The notes: a model not told the origin generated them from the sequence alone. A stretch of 64,000 nucleotides of DNA from Varroa destructor (GCF_002443255.2 NW_019211455.1:4074597-4138596), one strand, 5' to 3'. Positions 43,091-55,353 are shown, counted from the stretch's first letter. Numbers and translations: made by a program.

Positions 43091-44443
43091 AGAGAAAGAC
43101 AGTTGTCAAGCATGACAACTGAAGTTGGAGAAATGCTAAAAAAGGACTTGCGTCATTGCAGTTCGTAATGAATCAAAGAAAGAGAAGTTTATTTACACTT
43201 TAACACCCGACGGCCTTTGTGTTACTGGCGGGTCTAGCTTCTTGTTCTGTGCCAAGCGCTGGATTCCCATTATTACACAGCATAGTACCACACTCCATTA
43301 AGAGTATATCACATAGCCTCTCTGGTCACCGCCGAAACACGTTAAGACCTTAAGAGTAGGCACCGAAAAACAAAGGCTTAGTCCGCAAGCCATTATAGAT
43401 ACGCGCACGGAGCCGCGCTAGAGACAAAGTAACTGTGAACACTTCACACTGGTCATTTTTATATTAGGCGAGAGCGAGTTCGAGGTTGACTATTGTAATT
43501 TATGGACAAATACATGCCCCTACGTAGAAGAGAAGCTGCGCTAATTTTGTTCTTGCATGTTTAAGGACATGCAGATACTGGCTATGGTAGATAGACGTAT
43601 TTCTACTTCTATTATAGATGAAATCGATTTGCATTCTTGCTACAAGCTGTATCATTACAATCGCTTGTCGAACGGTCCAGTTTCGTCAGCTGTCATCCAT
43701 AGATTCTGCAACATCTTTCAGGTCCTCTATTGATCTGTCCGAGCCGCCTTTGTCATGCGTGTAACCGCATCGATGTATCTGTATGATGTACATATATTTT
43801 CTCTTCGTTCTAATTAGTACTTGCTTAGCAGGTTTCATAAACTACCAAATACATAGCTATTGATATTCTTTCGGTCTTGCTGCCCCGCCCTCTCCTCTTC
43901 TTTGCAAAGTCTAGTTGGCAAGCGTCGAGACAGGGCGAAATAGAAGCTGATATTTGAAGTCTTTTTCCCTACTATTTCTTCAACAAGCTTGAACTCGGAC
44001 GAGTGCTCTGTTGGCTAGTTTATTCGTGGTTAGTCGGTCCGCCGATCAGTCGGTCGGTCGGTCGGTCGGTTTCCGCTTAATCGGCTGGAAGCGCAAGCGA
44101 CTCTCGATCGAATACGACTACTGCGACTGCTACTGCCGCCAACAATGGCTCTCAAGTGATAGCTAGAAGAATCTATTTCCATTAGTAGAAAGTCGATAGC
44201 AGTTACCACGACAGCCTCTGTGACGGCACCTACTGCTGGTATTACCTGACTGTTTCGACTGGCTGGCTGTGCTCTCTACGGGTTGTTGGAAAGCAAATGT
44301 GTAGAATGGCCTCTAGACGATCGGTGGTTTTCATCTATAGGAAGAACAGAACGGAAACGGAGCTGTAAGCCTTACGCTCGTTCGACTAGCTGTTTTCTCC
44401 ATGTTGCGCTAGCGGTCTGTTCGCCTCGTTCGGCTCTACTTAC
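43091..44443. other. no supported gene
   Basis: Contains only a TCGG repeat (44050-44070). No splice-bounded exon or long frame was found between the tandem duplication and the candidate exon at 44444. Confidence 0.4.
44050..44070. repeat. (TCGG)5 repeat
   Basis: Five TCGG units. The surrounding sequence is GC-richer than average. Confidence 0.9.
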
Positions 44444-44498
44444 CGTTTTCTCTGTTTTCCTCTATTGGTTCTACAAGTCGTCCGTACAGGTACCTGTC
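44444..44498 (-). CDS. candidate exon, unknown protein
   Basis: Not recognised. The reverse-strand acceptor (GCCTACCTGCCTGTAG) and donor (AAAACG|GTAAGT) are strong and enclose 55 nt: 18 codons plus one base, phase 0 start. The peptide (DRYLYGRLVEPIEENREN) is charged and amphipathic. The forward strand is pyrimidine-rich here (TTTTCTCTGTTTTCCTC), so some reverse-strand features could be a by-product of that composition. No partner exon was found. Confidence 0.32.
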
Positions 44499-46849
44499 CT
44501 ACAGGCAGGTAGGCTACCAGCTCTGGCCACAGCCATGGGTCTTCTCTGTACTATAGTTCTATACTGCTTTCTGTCCTATGCAAAGAGGTGCTTCTTCAAT
44601 ACTGCGCTGTCCGTTGATGATTACGCTGGCCGTGATGGTAGAAGCCAACCAACAAGGTGATCACGCACTGCTGACCCGAGGTCGCTCCTTAGCTTCCTTC
44701 ATTGAAAGCAGCAGCACGCGCCACTACAAGAAATCGCTGTTGTTTCTGCATCGGTGACAGCAGCAGTGCCGATGGTGATCGAAGCGGATGGAGAAGGAAA
44801 AGATGAAGCAACGCCATAAGCATCATCGCCATTATCGTCACTGTCATCGGATATTGGCGAGTGGTCGCACAAAACAGAAAGCAGAGCGGAATCTAGCAAA
44901 AGGCCAGCTGCAACCGTTGACACAAACCGGGGACCACAACTACACTACACACACCAGCGAGGCAACAATGACAGTACCAAAGCGTTGGGCTTTAACCCAG
45001 CTACGCTCGACGCCGGCGTGAAAAAGCAGCACCGGGAATATAGTCGGTCGAATAAATGACGGGCGGATAGTTGCTGCGCCTAGTTATAGCAACGGTAGTA
45101 GTAGTAGTAGTATAAAGAAAAAAGAAGAAGTGCTAGTCGTAGTGAAGGGGGACCGAAGGCTAAGCCCAAGTCTGTACCGGCCGATCCATGTCGACGATTG
45201 ACCCGGCTGTAGCTTGGGCCTTTTCGTCACTAATACACATACAAACATGCACATAGATAGACACCCATCGTAAATACAAACCACAGAATAGTGAGGATAG
45301 AAAGAAGGATCGACCGCTAGTACTATTTCGATTGCGGTGGGTAGTTAAATCGCGGCATCTTGTTCCTTTTCTGAGTTCTTCTGCTGTTTGCTCGGAGTTC
45401 GTACGCCGGTGACGATGAAGGGGAAATGACGACGGTTATCTTGATGGATACTGAGACAACTGTCAGCGTCACCATCACCTCAAGCAAAATCGCTATCATT
45501 GGCTAATAGCGCTATTAACGTCGAGGGGTACGTCACTCATCATTGCGTTGCTGTTGTTTTGATCGTCGCTGAAGAAACCGTTACAATGTTTAATGGTTGT
45601 CAGCTGTATCGAAATAGGTGCTCTTCGATTGTGCTGACGTTAACCTACGTATAATTACGTAGTATCCGGAGGAATTTTTGTATGTTGACGTTGTCGATGG
45701 CAAAACGAAGCAAGGTTGATTGGTAGGAGTGAACCTGAAACACAGACCTTTGAGGTGTTTATTAGCCAGTGACGAAATAAATGAACGATTGCTACATCAC
45801 TGATGAATGTTAGATCTAGAATATCTGTATAGTATTAATGTAACAGGAATTTATACTCAGTCTCGTCTCGGAACACAGGACAGCATGTCTCGGTGAACTT
45901 CACATCTTCCGTTATGTTGTCTTCGGCAATTATCTTCTACAAGGAATTGTAACTACCGTGTAAAAATAGATCCTCTCCAATCTGTACACTTGCGTAAGTT
46001 TAGGTAGAAGGTGTATGAAATGAAGGTTCTTCGACTGGTGACTCTATCAGGATCGTTGCCATTTACACCATTAACTCTAACCGAGCATATTTGTGTGTCT
46101 GTATCAATCTGAATGGTAATAGTCTCAGCGGTAGTGATCGTACTATGTCTATACATAGAGATGTATTGCAGCGGCAACAATCGTTAGAGTGGTAGTAAAA
46201 ACACCGCGTAGACAAATACAAGGCTGATGCCCACTCTCTTCGACGACAAAACATAATCGAGAGATAACGATGGTGATGGCGGCCAGACGTCAGCACTAGC
46301 AGTCTTCTAACATTGTCTCTGCAGTTCTCTGTAACTCTGTACGGCCAGTATTGCGTTGTCATACACGTAGTAGTTCGGATGAACGCCACTGTTGACGCCG
46401 CTTCCTTTCGTTTGTCGCCACCGGTGATGATTTGGTCCGCAACGCCTGTCTTCTGCTTGTTGTTGTTGTTGTTGTTGTTGTGATTATTGTTGATGTTGTT
46501 GTGGTTAGCGATGCAGTTATTCTTGTAGTGCTGGCTTACTTCCTTCGTGTCTGTCACGGCCAAGTCATTTTCCGCCCCTTCCATCTGGGCAACGATGCAG
46601 CAATCAGCCGGTGCTACGTTCATTTCTTTTGATGACCACAAACAGTTTGCCTGCGTTCACGAGGACGACTTAAACGATAGCGCACCTGATGGACGCTCAC
46701 TCATACACAAATTCGTTATATAAAGTGGACGATGGCTCAACTTTGCTCCCTGTTGATGGTCCTTGTCGCGATTTACGTAGCTGTTTCTAGCCAGATCTAC
46801 GCTAGTACTAGTACTTTGTCTTTTACTAAAACATCTTGTACTATCAAAT
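44499..46849. other. no supported gene
   Basis: Includes a TAG repeat (45096-45112), a palindrome-like CTACGTATAATTACGTAG near 45641-45658, and a TTG repeat at 46457-46480 that creates poly-Asn and poly-Val frames on opposite strands. Confidence 0.4.
46457..46480. repeat. (TTG)8 repeat
   Basis: Eight TTG units. A 192-codon reverse frame across it is largely Asn from the repeat and is not called. Other TTG/GTT runs occur at about 19539, 37281, 49165 and 63561. Confidence 0.92.
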
Positions 46850-47182
46850 TTACTCCACACGATATAACGAACGATAGGTCTCCGTCGTTGACTCGGAATT
46901 CAAGCACGCGAACGTAAGATGTGGGCGAAACCATAAACCAATTCGATGAACGAAATTAAGAACAGAAATAGACCTGAAGCCACCATCGAACACTGTGACA
47001 GCGGCGGACACTTGAAAAAAAGCTAAATTCGCCATTTTACTAAGCGGGACATTGCCCGTAACCAAGACATTTGCATCTATCGCAATGGATGTTCGAGCTT
47101 CGATCTTGAGCAGATGCTTGGACAACTGCACGGCCATACGATACAACGGCCAGCTAACCTTTGCCCGCCCGCATGAAATCAT
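46850..47182 (-). CDS. ATG-initiated ORF of 110 codons, uncertain
   Basis: Not recognised. The reverse strand opens at ATG (47182) and stops at TAA. Composition is balanced with hydrophobic sections (for example NVPLSKMANLAFFQVSAAV) but no clear transmembrane run. An internal acceptor-like TTAGCTTTTTTTCAAG lies in the frame. Length is at the upper end of chance for this composition, which is its only support. Confidence 0.2.
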   Translation of the reverse strand: MISCGRAKVSWPLYRMAVQLSKHLLKIEARTSIAIDANVLVTGNVPLSKMANLAFFQVSAAVTVFDGGFRSISVLNFVHRIGLWFRPHLTFACLNSESTTETYRSLYRVE

Positions 47183-49603
47183 AGCAGACGACAGACACGT
47201 AAACTTAAGCCACGATGGCTGAAGTGCCGTGAAGATGACCGATCGGAGAAAGAAACGAGGACTAACCTGATCTGTGGCTAGTTCAACCGTAGCTGCACTT
47301 AGATCTGTTCTAGACTACGACACTGCGTGTGTTATCGGCACACTTTGGGCTGAAAGTTTGCGTGATACGCGGCAATAGAACGAGTGCATAAGTAGGTCGC
47401 TCTTCGTGTAGCTGACAACCAACTTACGGATGTTGCTTTTTTGAAGTTGACGAAAGAAAGAGAAAAGTCAAACTTTTTAAGAAAATAACTGGCGAAAGCG
47501 TTGGTGCTGCGCTAGCAACCGTCGTCGACTGAGTTGCACGGAGTCTTGTCCAACTAATTACGTCTTATTAGGTGTTGCCAAAAAATATATATATATATAC
47601 AGGTCATAAAAAATACCTACGTCTTGCAGTGAGTCCGAAGATCGAACGAGTATTATTTTTTCCGTACTTCTATCAGATGACGTTCAGTTTGGCTTTTAAT
47701 TATTTTTTTACACCAACCAGGCTCGTGCAATAATACAGTATAGGATGTACAGGTAATATATGTGTGAGATCTAGAGATATTCTACATATGGATTCTTTTT
47801 TAATTGTTAGATAATACCCAGACAAATATCTACGTTGCTAATGATACATTCAAATTTGAAACTGTACACTGTTGGAAAAAAAGAAAACGTATCGTTTCAA
47901 GCAATTACCCTTGTTCAATGTTAGTAAATGTGTAAACAATACCATAATATAGATATTAATTTTTTTTTATTTAGCAATTAAAATATAGGCAACTAGCTTT
48001 TACTATATGTTCCGTAAAGATTTCAATTTTCGATCACTATATTAAGTCACACAGGTAATATAACTCTACAGTAGAAGAAGACACAAAAAGAGGATTGGCA
48101 CAAAAAACACATCGCTCTGAATTTTAATCCAACGGCAGGATCAAGCAGACACGTTTCTCCATGGAGATAATATTTCAAATGAGACACTTCGTATCGGTGC
48201 ACACCCAACACTATTCTGGGTTTTTTATTGGTTCCCCGCGGATTAGTTAACGAAATCGTCTTCGCAGATTTGGTTTTTTGCTAGCTTTGGGTAACCAACA
48301 TGGCTAGCAAGCCCTGTCTATCGCGCGAAGCTATCTGCCCGCCTGGATTTCGCGGTGCACTTCCAACGTCGCGTAGAGGGAAGGACAGGGGGCAAGCCAC
48401 TGAGTAACGACAACACGTTACAGCTCATATTTAGTAACCTATTTATAATATTATACAGTCAATATCACAAGTTGGGATCTTCCTAGAAGCCAGTCTATGA
48501 TTATTAAGCTTTTCTGTTCAACGTGTACGTACATCCTTACGTTGTCTTTGCCCTCGTTTTGCTCAGGAAACTAAGTATTATAACGAAACGCAGTTGTTCT
48601 TTTTTGGGCAATCAAAAGCAAACGTTTCTTGAATATGTTTATTATGCCTAATGAAGATAAAAATACGGCTGCTTTGCAAGTTCAGCAATTTTGCCAACAG
48701 GTTGCCAGAAGCTATACGCTATACGTCTTATAATTCTATAATATGAGAAGTTTTTCGTTAGGATTGGAAAGGTGCCTAAAAATGTCACCTTAATTCTGTA
48801 GGTTAAGCAATTCGGCGTTTCAGAACATAATTTCACCTGGCCCATTTGACGGACGTTCGTTTGTTGTATGCGCTTGAACGCAACTTCCATCTCATTCAAC
48901 ATATTTTTTTTTAGAATTGCTTACATTGTTTGTTATTTTCGCCATATCTCTTTTCTATCATTTTATGCGTGCTTAGGTGTGTATCTACGATCCCTGGATC
49001 TTTGACACCTCACCACGCATCGCTTGGCGTTGTCTCCTTCTTCCGCTATTGCGTGCGTTTTTGTTATCAGGAGACAGCCGTAAACTTCCTGTTGCAACAG
49101 CTGCCGCTATTGATTGTGGCTGACGCGTACTAGTAGTTATAGAAATGCTACAATTATTGCCGCTGTTGTTGTTGTTGTTGTTGTGCCTGAATCCTACTTT
49201 TGCACGGGGAACCTTGCTGTTCCACCGATATCGCTATGTCGGTACCGCCAATGACTTCGGAGCTGCAGGCCCAACTTCTGTTCGTACAACAGCGCGTAGC
49301 CATAACTCACGTACCAGAAGAACCGAAAAAGTAATCGACTACGTCTCTCAACTTTCTGTATGATAGATGGCAACTAATTTCTGGGGCAGAGATCAGATGT
49401 GGGCGCTTGTCCATGGTGCTGGTGCGAGCAAGTAGCATAGCCAATAACAAACGGAAAAAGACCATATGAACTGCATATGTATCGTATATATAAGATCTAT
49501 TCCTGTTAAATGATAACCAAGATTGGAACAATAGCAAGAAACACCAATGATCACTAGAGTGTCCTAATGGCGTCGGCTTGTTGGTCGACATTCGTTCACT
49601 TAC
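47183..49603. other. AT-rich stretch, no supported gene
   Basis: Noticeably AT-rich from about 47540 to 48060, including an AT repeat at 47585-47599. Two CAG|GTAATA junctions (near 47753 and 48053) have poor pyrimidine tracts. A short forward frame at 49145 begins with a Leu run encoded by GTT units. Confidence 0.38.
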
Positions 49604-49759
49604 TTGACAGGACCCCCGCCAGGTGAATGAATGCTTACGGCACGTAACTCTATGTAATGTAGTTGGCAGGAGCAGCCACGGACGATTTGCCTGCCCCTTT
49701 AAGGCGCTTTTGGCAGTGATCATTGATGAGTCCTTAATGGCTGCTTCTAACAATATCGG
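49604..49759 (-). CDS. candidate internal exon, unknown protein
   Basis: Not recognised. On the reverse strand a donor TGTCAA|GTAAGT closes an exact 52-codon phase 0 exon beginning after GTGGCCGCACAG. It starts PILLEAAIKDSSMITAKSAL and has an aromatic-basic end (HSFTWRGSCQ). The frame continues open on both sides, 154 codons in all, which is long for this window. The acceptor tract is C-rich rather than T-rich. No partner exon is identified. Confidence 0.33.
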
Positions 49760-50850
49760 CTGTGCGGCCACGGGCGTCGTAGGCGTGATGCTGATTTCGT
49801 CCGTTGGATAACGCCACAGACTTGTTGCCTACTAGAGAAAAACGGGGATGAGGTAAACAGATTGCAATGATAACTGTAGCTAGAAGAGCGGCAAAAGAAG
49901 AAGCAACAACCGTACTGGGAGCTGACTTCTTCACACATAGTTCGATTGAACGGTCTTCGTTTTGTTTAAGTCTTTCAGGGTTGTCTCTTGTAGGCGCTTC
50001 TTCCGTCCTGTCTTGTATCTACCCGCATTTAAATGCTTTCGGCTGGCACGACCCTGTTCGGCCGCTATTTTAGCGGTTCTTCGAATCGAAGTTTACATTG
50101 AGCATGAAACGAATTACAGCCCTGGTGATAAGAAGACTGAGAGCCCGATTGACACTTATACAGTCAAACTAACCCAGTCAGCTGGGTCCACTCGACCATT
50201 TAGTGGCTACGTGTTGAAAATTATATTTATGCTAATTGCGGTGCACTATTTGGACCACTGTAGAAGTATTTTCTGGTCGTTTCGACTGCATAATAATTAT
50301 GCTGAAATTATATAAGATCTGTTAGGACGCGCATTGGGAGCTTTGAAGTCGCGCACTGGTTTGAAATGGTTACGTCATTTCTCTAATGTCTGCGCTCGTA
50401 GAACTTCTCCGTGTGACAGATCGTTTAATTCAGGCTTTTCTTTAGCTGTATAGTTTTCTGTCAGTTCGAAGATTTTTCATTCGTAATGAAATGAGGCAAA
50501 CGTATGTTCTCAAATATGCCTAGATACCTATTTATCGTTTTCAAGCTTTTACAGATTAAGCACGAACGAAACAACTACTAAAATTCTAGTATGTATGTAA
50601 AACAGTGTTTGTATGAGTGCATTAGCAGGTCTAGCAACCTATCCAGCTAGCCCCGCTCCAGACATAAATTTTTTGGATTTGTGTCCGTGTGTTGTTCGAA
50701 ATCAACGTTGATTTCCGTTACTCCGGTTCCGGTTTGACCTGCCCGCTCCTGACTGACTCGCCTGATCGACACGCAGTGTTTTCTCTTTCTTGGAGGGACG
50801 GAGCCTTCTAACTCTGTCAATTAAACTTCTATTTTTCTCACTCCGTCCAG

Positions 50851-50891
50851 CGTCTTACGAGTTGGGCCAGACGGAATACTGGAACTCAAAG
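50851..50891 (+). CDS. candidate 41-nt exon
   Basis: Not recognised. The acceptor is excellent (TTCTATTTTTCTCACTCCGTCCAG) and the donor good (TCAAAG|GTAGGT). All three frames are open over 41 nt. The phase 0 reading leaves two bases, as the exon at 52075 requires, but another intervening exon cannot be excluded. Support is from the splice sites only. Confidence 0.25.
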
Positions 50892-51347
50892 GTAGGTCGG
50901 CCTTATGATCGGCTAGCAAGTTAGTAGCTATGAATAACAGGCGGTATCATGCGAAAGCACGCGGTAACAACTCGGATGCGCGGAGTTTCTTCGGGTCGTG
51001 CGCTGAGGCCTCGAACCCAAGAAACCGCCGCTGCCTCTCTCAGGATGCGTTTGAAAAGATGAGAAAGCGGTGTGAAAAGAGCTAAGGGGTAAATACTTGC
51101 TTTTCACGTAGAGCAAATCATTTTACACGCACAAAAACACGCCAATAGATAAATAGGCTGGCGCGCAAGGAGGCGAAGAAACGTGGCTGTGACGAGTCGT
51201 TACGTAACGCCATTGTGCTTTGCTAGATGTCATAATTGTGTGTAACGGAGCCTGAAAGGCTATATGGTAGAAGTTAAAGACCTGTCGACCACTTGAATCA
51301 TAAATACGTTGTAGAGATCCCTCTCAAGCAACCCCGGTATCAGGAGG

Positions 51348-51359
51348 GTAAGCGCTTAC
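51348..51359. promoter_or_regulatory. palindrome containing donor motifs on both strands
   Basis: GTAAGCGCTTAC is a perfect 12-bp palindrome that reads as a GTAAGC donor in both directions: GGAGG|GTAAGC forward and AAGAG|GTAAGC reverse. The forward side has a short open frame behind it. Probably coincidence, but symmetrical donor motifs are unusual. Confidence 0.3.
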
Positions 51360-52074
51360 CTCTTTGACCACTATCGTTGACAAGAACAGAAATATAAAAA
51401 ACAATGGTCGGTATATAATTGGTAGCTTATGTTTAGGATTATCCATTTACTTTGCTTTGACGAATCGAAACGCAACAAAAACTAAGAGTCACAATAAAGT
51501 GTCTCCTTGTCGTTTTTAAAATAAAGACTAAGACAGAAGGAGCTGTCGATCGATTGAGTGTTTGTGGTCGCTTCGTAGCGTAGAGAGGCCAGTTGAGTCC
51601 AGTCAGCTTACGCATAGCGACCTATGGTTTGTTCTTTTGCAGATATACCCCATTATACCTAGTTATCAATACTCGCCATACCTACCTAACTGTGTGTCGA
51701 AATTTTCCTACAGGCAAAACACTTGCTTGTGAATCTATTCTATCTGATAGTAGTACTGTATTGTCAGAAGCGGCGTAGAGACGGACCAAATCTATTCTTT
51801 CTACAAAAACAAGCTTGAAAAGAAAAGCTGTGAGTTTATGATAGGTGGTCATATATATAAATAAATACACGATGTGTCGAATAAATGCTAAGTGGACCTC
51901 GCAACAGCTTGGCTTAATGTCGCTCGAGATTCAGAGTAGTAGATGCAGGCTATAAATGACATTTTTTTTTAAACTACCGGCGCGACTGCGATTCAGGCGT
52001 CCTCATACTCGGACCACATCATAGGCTAAACATTGGACATTTGAAGAAGTCCTGTTCATTGAATAATTTTTCAG

Positions 52075-52222
52075 AAATTATCATATCAGTACTACCGCGG
52101 CTGAGCTCATCCGCCGTCTGATAACCTCGCGCGAACAGTGTTTACATAGGTATGAACGAGTCACCCGTGAAGTGACAGCTGAACGAGACCAGCGCGACAT
52201 AAATCTTCAAACATGTGACGAA
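52075..52222 (+). CDS. candidate exon, coiled-coil-like protein
   Basis: Not recognised. The most convincing single exon: acceptor ATTGAATAATTTTTCAG, donor GACGAA|GTAAGT, 148 nt as one base and 49 codons ending in phase 0. The other two frames are closed. The peptide is strongly charged and helical (ELIRRLITSREQCLHRYERV, then REVTAERDQRD), the composition of a coiled coil, rather than the mixed residues of most chance frames here. A second acceptor at 52089 (ATATCAG) would keep the phase. It joins in phase to an acceptor at 52861. Confidence 0.43.
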
Positions 52223-52861
52223 GTAAGTAGTCTTCCATCAATCAAAGTCCATGTGTTACCCACTTGAAGGAGACGTATCTGGCTTTTTTCAATCCAGCCG
52301 CTGTCGTGGAACTAACCGGCACAGTTTCGCTAACGTATTAACTATTCCCACGTATTCTTCAAGAGACGCTCTTATATGGTCCGATAATATGGTTAAGCGC
52401 TCTAACGATAAACAGGACAGACCTATTGGGAAGCTTTCATTATCGTCCGTTACTGAACAACCTATACGAAAACTCAACATGCTGTCAACAAGCAAAGATT
52501 CTACTGTAACACGTTGAGCTGACACACGCAGCGTCAAAGGTCGCACTCCATCGTAACAAGTAATAAAGCTTGAAGCATTTTTGGGTTTGTATAGGAATGG
52601 GTAGATGTTGTTAATGGGATTCCACCCGGCGATGGTTATTTTTTTCAACAACAACAAAAGGCGTAATCTTTTGTAGAGATCAGGTACATTTTAGGGTTGT
52701 GCACGAGGTATAGTTGGCAAGCACAAACAACTGGGTTTCTATACGGACATTTCTAACCTTGCCTGACCGACTGGTACAGAAATACGCATTGGTATAGTGG
52801 AAAAACTATCGGCAGTCAGTTTCGTTACTAAAATGATTATGCTTGTTGGCAATTTGCCTAG

Positions 52862-53101
52862 ATCGAAGAACAGTTTCAATTTGCCAACAACTATTGACAG
52901 CGGATGTACTATATGCGTCTAGAGCAACTCACACTATATTCGACGATGCCCAATGATAGAGACCCTGGGCCTAGTCAGTATGCCGTCAGTAGGCTGAATG
53001 GGCCGTGTTCGGGTCACAGCCCGGACGATGACCCGTCTCCAATACCATACCCAATGTTACTGCTTATTATCTTAGCTTGGTGTGTAGTAGCAGTTTGTTA
53101 G
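52862..53101 (+). CDS. candidate last exon with in-frame TGA
   Basis: Not recognised. After acceptor TTGTTGGCAATTTGCCTAG, the phase 0 frame continues the charged helix of 52075-52222 (IEEQFQFANNY) to a TGA at 52895-52897. The same frame then stays open for 67 more codons, first polar (MRLEQLTLYS) and ending in a hydrophobic stretch (PMLLLIILAWCVVAVC) before TAG. Either the protein ends at the TGA, an acceptor at 52900 (TTGACAG) skips it, or the TGA disables or is recoded in a tail-anchored form. I cannot choose between these. Confidence 0.22.
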
Positions 53102-53333
53102 TACTCTGTAGCTTCGTAGGAGCGTAATTCTGATGGGATGCACTTTGCGAATTTCCGATCAAGCAAGTTAGAGGCATTATTATAGATACTATTCTACGGA
53201 CTAATGGTAAATCAGACAGCGCTGGTGGTTCCATGCCGATGTTTCGGGTTCGAAATTTGCCTAGGACGTTATTTGCTGAACGGCTCTGCCACAGTTAAGC
53301 GACTCAGACGAGGAACTCAGGTTTCTCATGTAG

Positions 53334-53390
53334 CAAGGCAAGGGGAAACGTAGCATCAACAAGCAAATTAGACCTGGTTAACCTAGGAAG
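53334..53390 (+). CDS. candidate 57-nt exon
   Basis: Not recognised. Acceptor CTCAGGTTTCTCATGTAG and donor TAGGAAG|GTAGGT enclose 57 nt, open in one frame as one base, 18 codons (ASTSKLDLVNLG) and two bases. It cannot follow 52222 directly because that leaves no bases. It may belong to an alternative transcript or be chance. Confidence 0.27.
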
Positions 53391-54717
53391 GTAGGTTAGG
53401 ATGCAACGGCGGTGACATTGGTATTCGCTTCACCGGTCATGCGGATAATCGAGTGTCGCAACGGGGGGTCGGGCACCCCAAGTGTCAACAGAATCAGAAA
53501 ATAGCTGGCTCACGAGCTATAATAAATATTTTAACTACTTTATATAGAAGAATGAAAAACGGGTTTTTACACGAACGCACATCGTGAACAGTTGCGCGGA
53601 ACGCAGGACCCTAACAATTATTGTATTTTCTGTAGGATTTCTAAGATACCAGAAGTATTTTTGATATTTTAGGCACTGGCGCTGGCCTTCTATAATATGA
53701 AAACATAAGAACTTCCTAAGTGTCCGACGATGTTTCGGAGAAAATGAGGGTCACACTGTGAAAAAATGCTATAATTTCCTTTTAAATTTCCAAACTATTG
53801 TGTTTTTGTTTTGTTTTATAGGTAAGATGTTCTATCATTGAAGATTAACGCATAATACAAATATGGTCCAGTATGTATGAGGCGAAGCGGTAGGTGTATT
53901 AGACGAATTTAATTCTCTTCTGTCCCAAAATATCTCGAATGCTACCATAGAAAATTACATTTTGCCCGTACGCTGAATCTTCTTTGACTTTTAACGTCTA
54001 ACATGCTCTGCTTTCCAAGGCTTTACTGGGGATATATATTTTACATAACGTTGCACGTCAATAATAAAACCCAGGTAATGTTTTATTGCGGTTTATCAAA
54101 TTGCCTGTTTTCGTTTGAGAAGTAAATCAGCCTAAATTTGTCTATACATTTGACAGAATTATCCCCCCTATGCGTTGTCTGTTTTTAACGAAGCTCTCTG
54201 AAATCAGGCTTGTACTTTTACCAATATTTGATACATCTTCTTCTGCTTCTAGCAGTGATCTGCTTCCCTCCACATTCCCATAGTCGCAATCGTTCGTTTC
54301 GTACTTCCTATGTCGATTTGTCTTATTGCTGTCGTTGTTCGAGAGCGCCCGCCCGATCCAAATCTCCAGCTCCCGGCAAAGGATTTTGATCCCTTTGCTA
54401 ATCACGTATCACACGACGCTAATGACGATAACAGAGTGAGCAACGTTGTCAACCATTACGGTGATGTGACTTGGTTTGTTGGCCGGTTTCGGCCTGCACA
54501 ACGATAACGCCATCTCTTCTGCCACTGCCCTACTAATACGCGCTACGAACTGTATGGATAGAATCGGTCTAAAACCCATTTAGCTGACTACCTGGCTGCT
54601 CCGTCTGTGATGTCGGTGACGACCGTATGGTCCTTATGACCATCACCAGCATCATCGTCGTCGTTGTCGTCGTCGCTATATTGCAACGAAAGCCCGTGAA
54701 CACGACCGCTCCTATTG
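53391..54717. other. no supported gene
   Basis: AT-rich to about 54130, with an AATAAA at about 53521 that could serve the exons at 52862-53101. A CAG|GTAATG near 54072 has a poor tract. Frames at 54142-54507 are short. Confidence 0.38.
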
Positions 54718-55038
54718 CTACTGCTGCAAACAGCACGTATCACCCTGAAAAGGACGACAACAACACTTCAATATGCTCACTGGCCCTCCACAGCTGAAAC
54801 AAATAAGTAAATAATTGATACAACCAGCAGCGACGACGACGCTCCCACGGCGAAGAAACAGCAGCAGCGTGACAGAGGCAACAACGGAGAAAACGGAGCC
54901 GGCGATTATGCAGGCGAGCAACGGGCTCAAGCTAGAGCTGGCTGTGGCACTGGCGTGCCGCTGCTTGGGGGAGAAGTTTAGAGACGGCAAAGACGGCGGC
55001 TGAAGAAGAAATCGGTCGGTCACTCGCGACGCTTCCAT
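54718..55038 (-). CDS. ATG-initiated ORF with a membrane segment
   Basis: Not recognised. In a GC-rich island the reverse strand opens at ATG (55038) and runs 106 codons to a TGA or similar stop at 54718. After a Ser-rich N-terminal part it has ACIIAGSVFSVVASVTLLLF followed by LRRG, a good single transmembrane helix with positive flank. Third positions are GC-rich in its first 80 codons. Forward frames in the same interval are open too, so the strand is uncertain. An internal acceptor (TTACTTATTTGTTTCAG) lies near its 3' part. Confidence 0.22.
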   Translation of the reverse strand: MEASRVTDRFLLQPPSLPSLNFSPKQRHASATASSSLSPLLACIIAGSVFSVVASVTLLLFLRRGSVVVAAGCINYLLICFSCGGPVSILKCCCRPFQGDTCCLQQ

Positions 55039-55088
55039 CGTTCGTTTTGCCGCCCATCCGCCCGCTGCCGCTCGTTGTCTGTTTATAG

Positions 55089-55332
55089 AAGGAGGAGGAG
55101 AAGAAGAGTCACGATGATCTCAATCACGACGTGGCTTTTTCGCAAAAAATCAACTCACGATGCTTCTAGACAGTATATCCACGACTACTATTGCTACGGC
55201 TCAAAGACACCAGCGGAAACGCCACGAGACGCCGATGCCGCCAGCTACAACGCCTTGATAGACGACGCGGAGCTGTTGAGCGACAGTAACTATCCGGCGA
55301 GGCGGCGGCGATCGACGACCATGAACAGATAG
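55089..55332 (+). CDS. candidate terminal exon, unknown protein
   Basis: Not recognised. The acceptor has a long C/T tract (CCGCCCGCTGCCGCTCGTTGTCTGTTTATAG). One frame (one base then 81 codons to TAG) begins with an Arg run from GGA repeats, has an ATG at 55111, and later reads DADAASYNALIDDAELLSDS, with roughly 75 percent G or C at third positions, above the local average. A second frame encoding a Lys/Glu/Asp-rich start closes after 26 codons. Possibly the end of a gene in the GC island. Confidence 0.28.
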
Positions 55333-55353
55333 TGCGGTACATACACTCACACA

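Noticed and set aside
46063..46641. 192-codon reverse frame, the longest in the window
   Set aside because: Contains a poly-Asn block produced by the TTG repeat, which has no stops in that frame. No other support.
49145..49363. Small ORF with a Leu-rich secretory-like N-terminus
   Set aside because: The Leu run is a GTT microsatellite. The remainder is featureless and the length is chance-level.
51000..51025. Reverse GGTTCGAGGCC resembling a tRNA B box
   Set aside because: The five-base T stem does not pair and no A box lies at the right distance.
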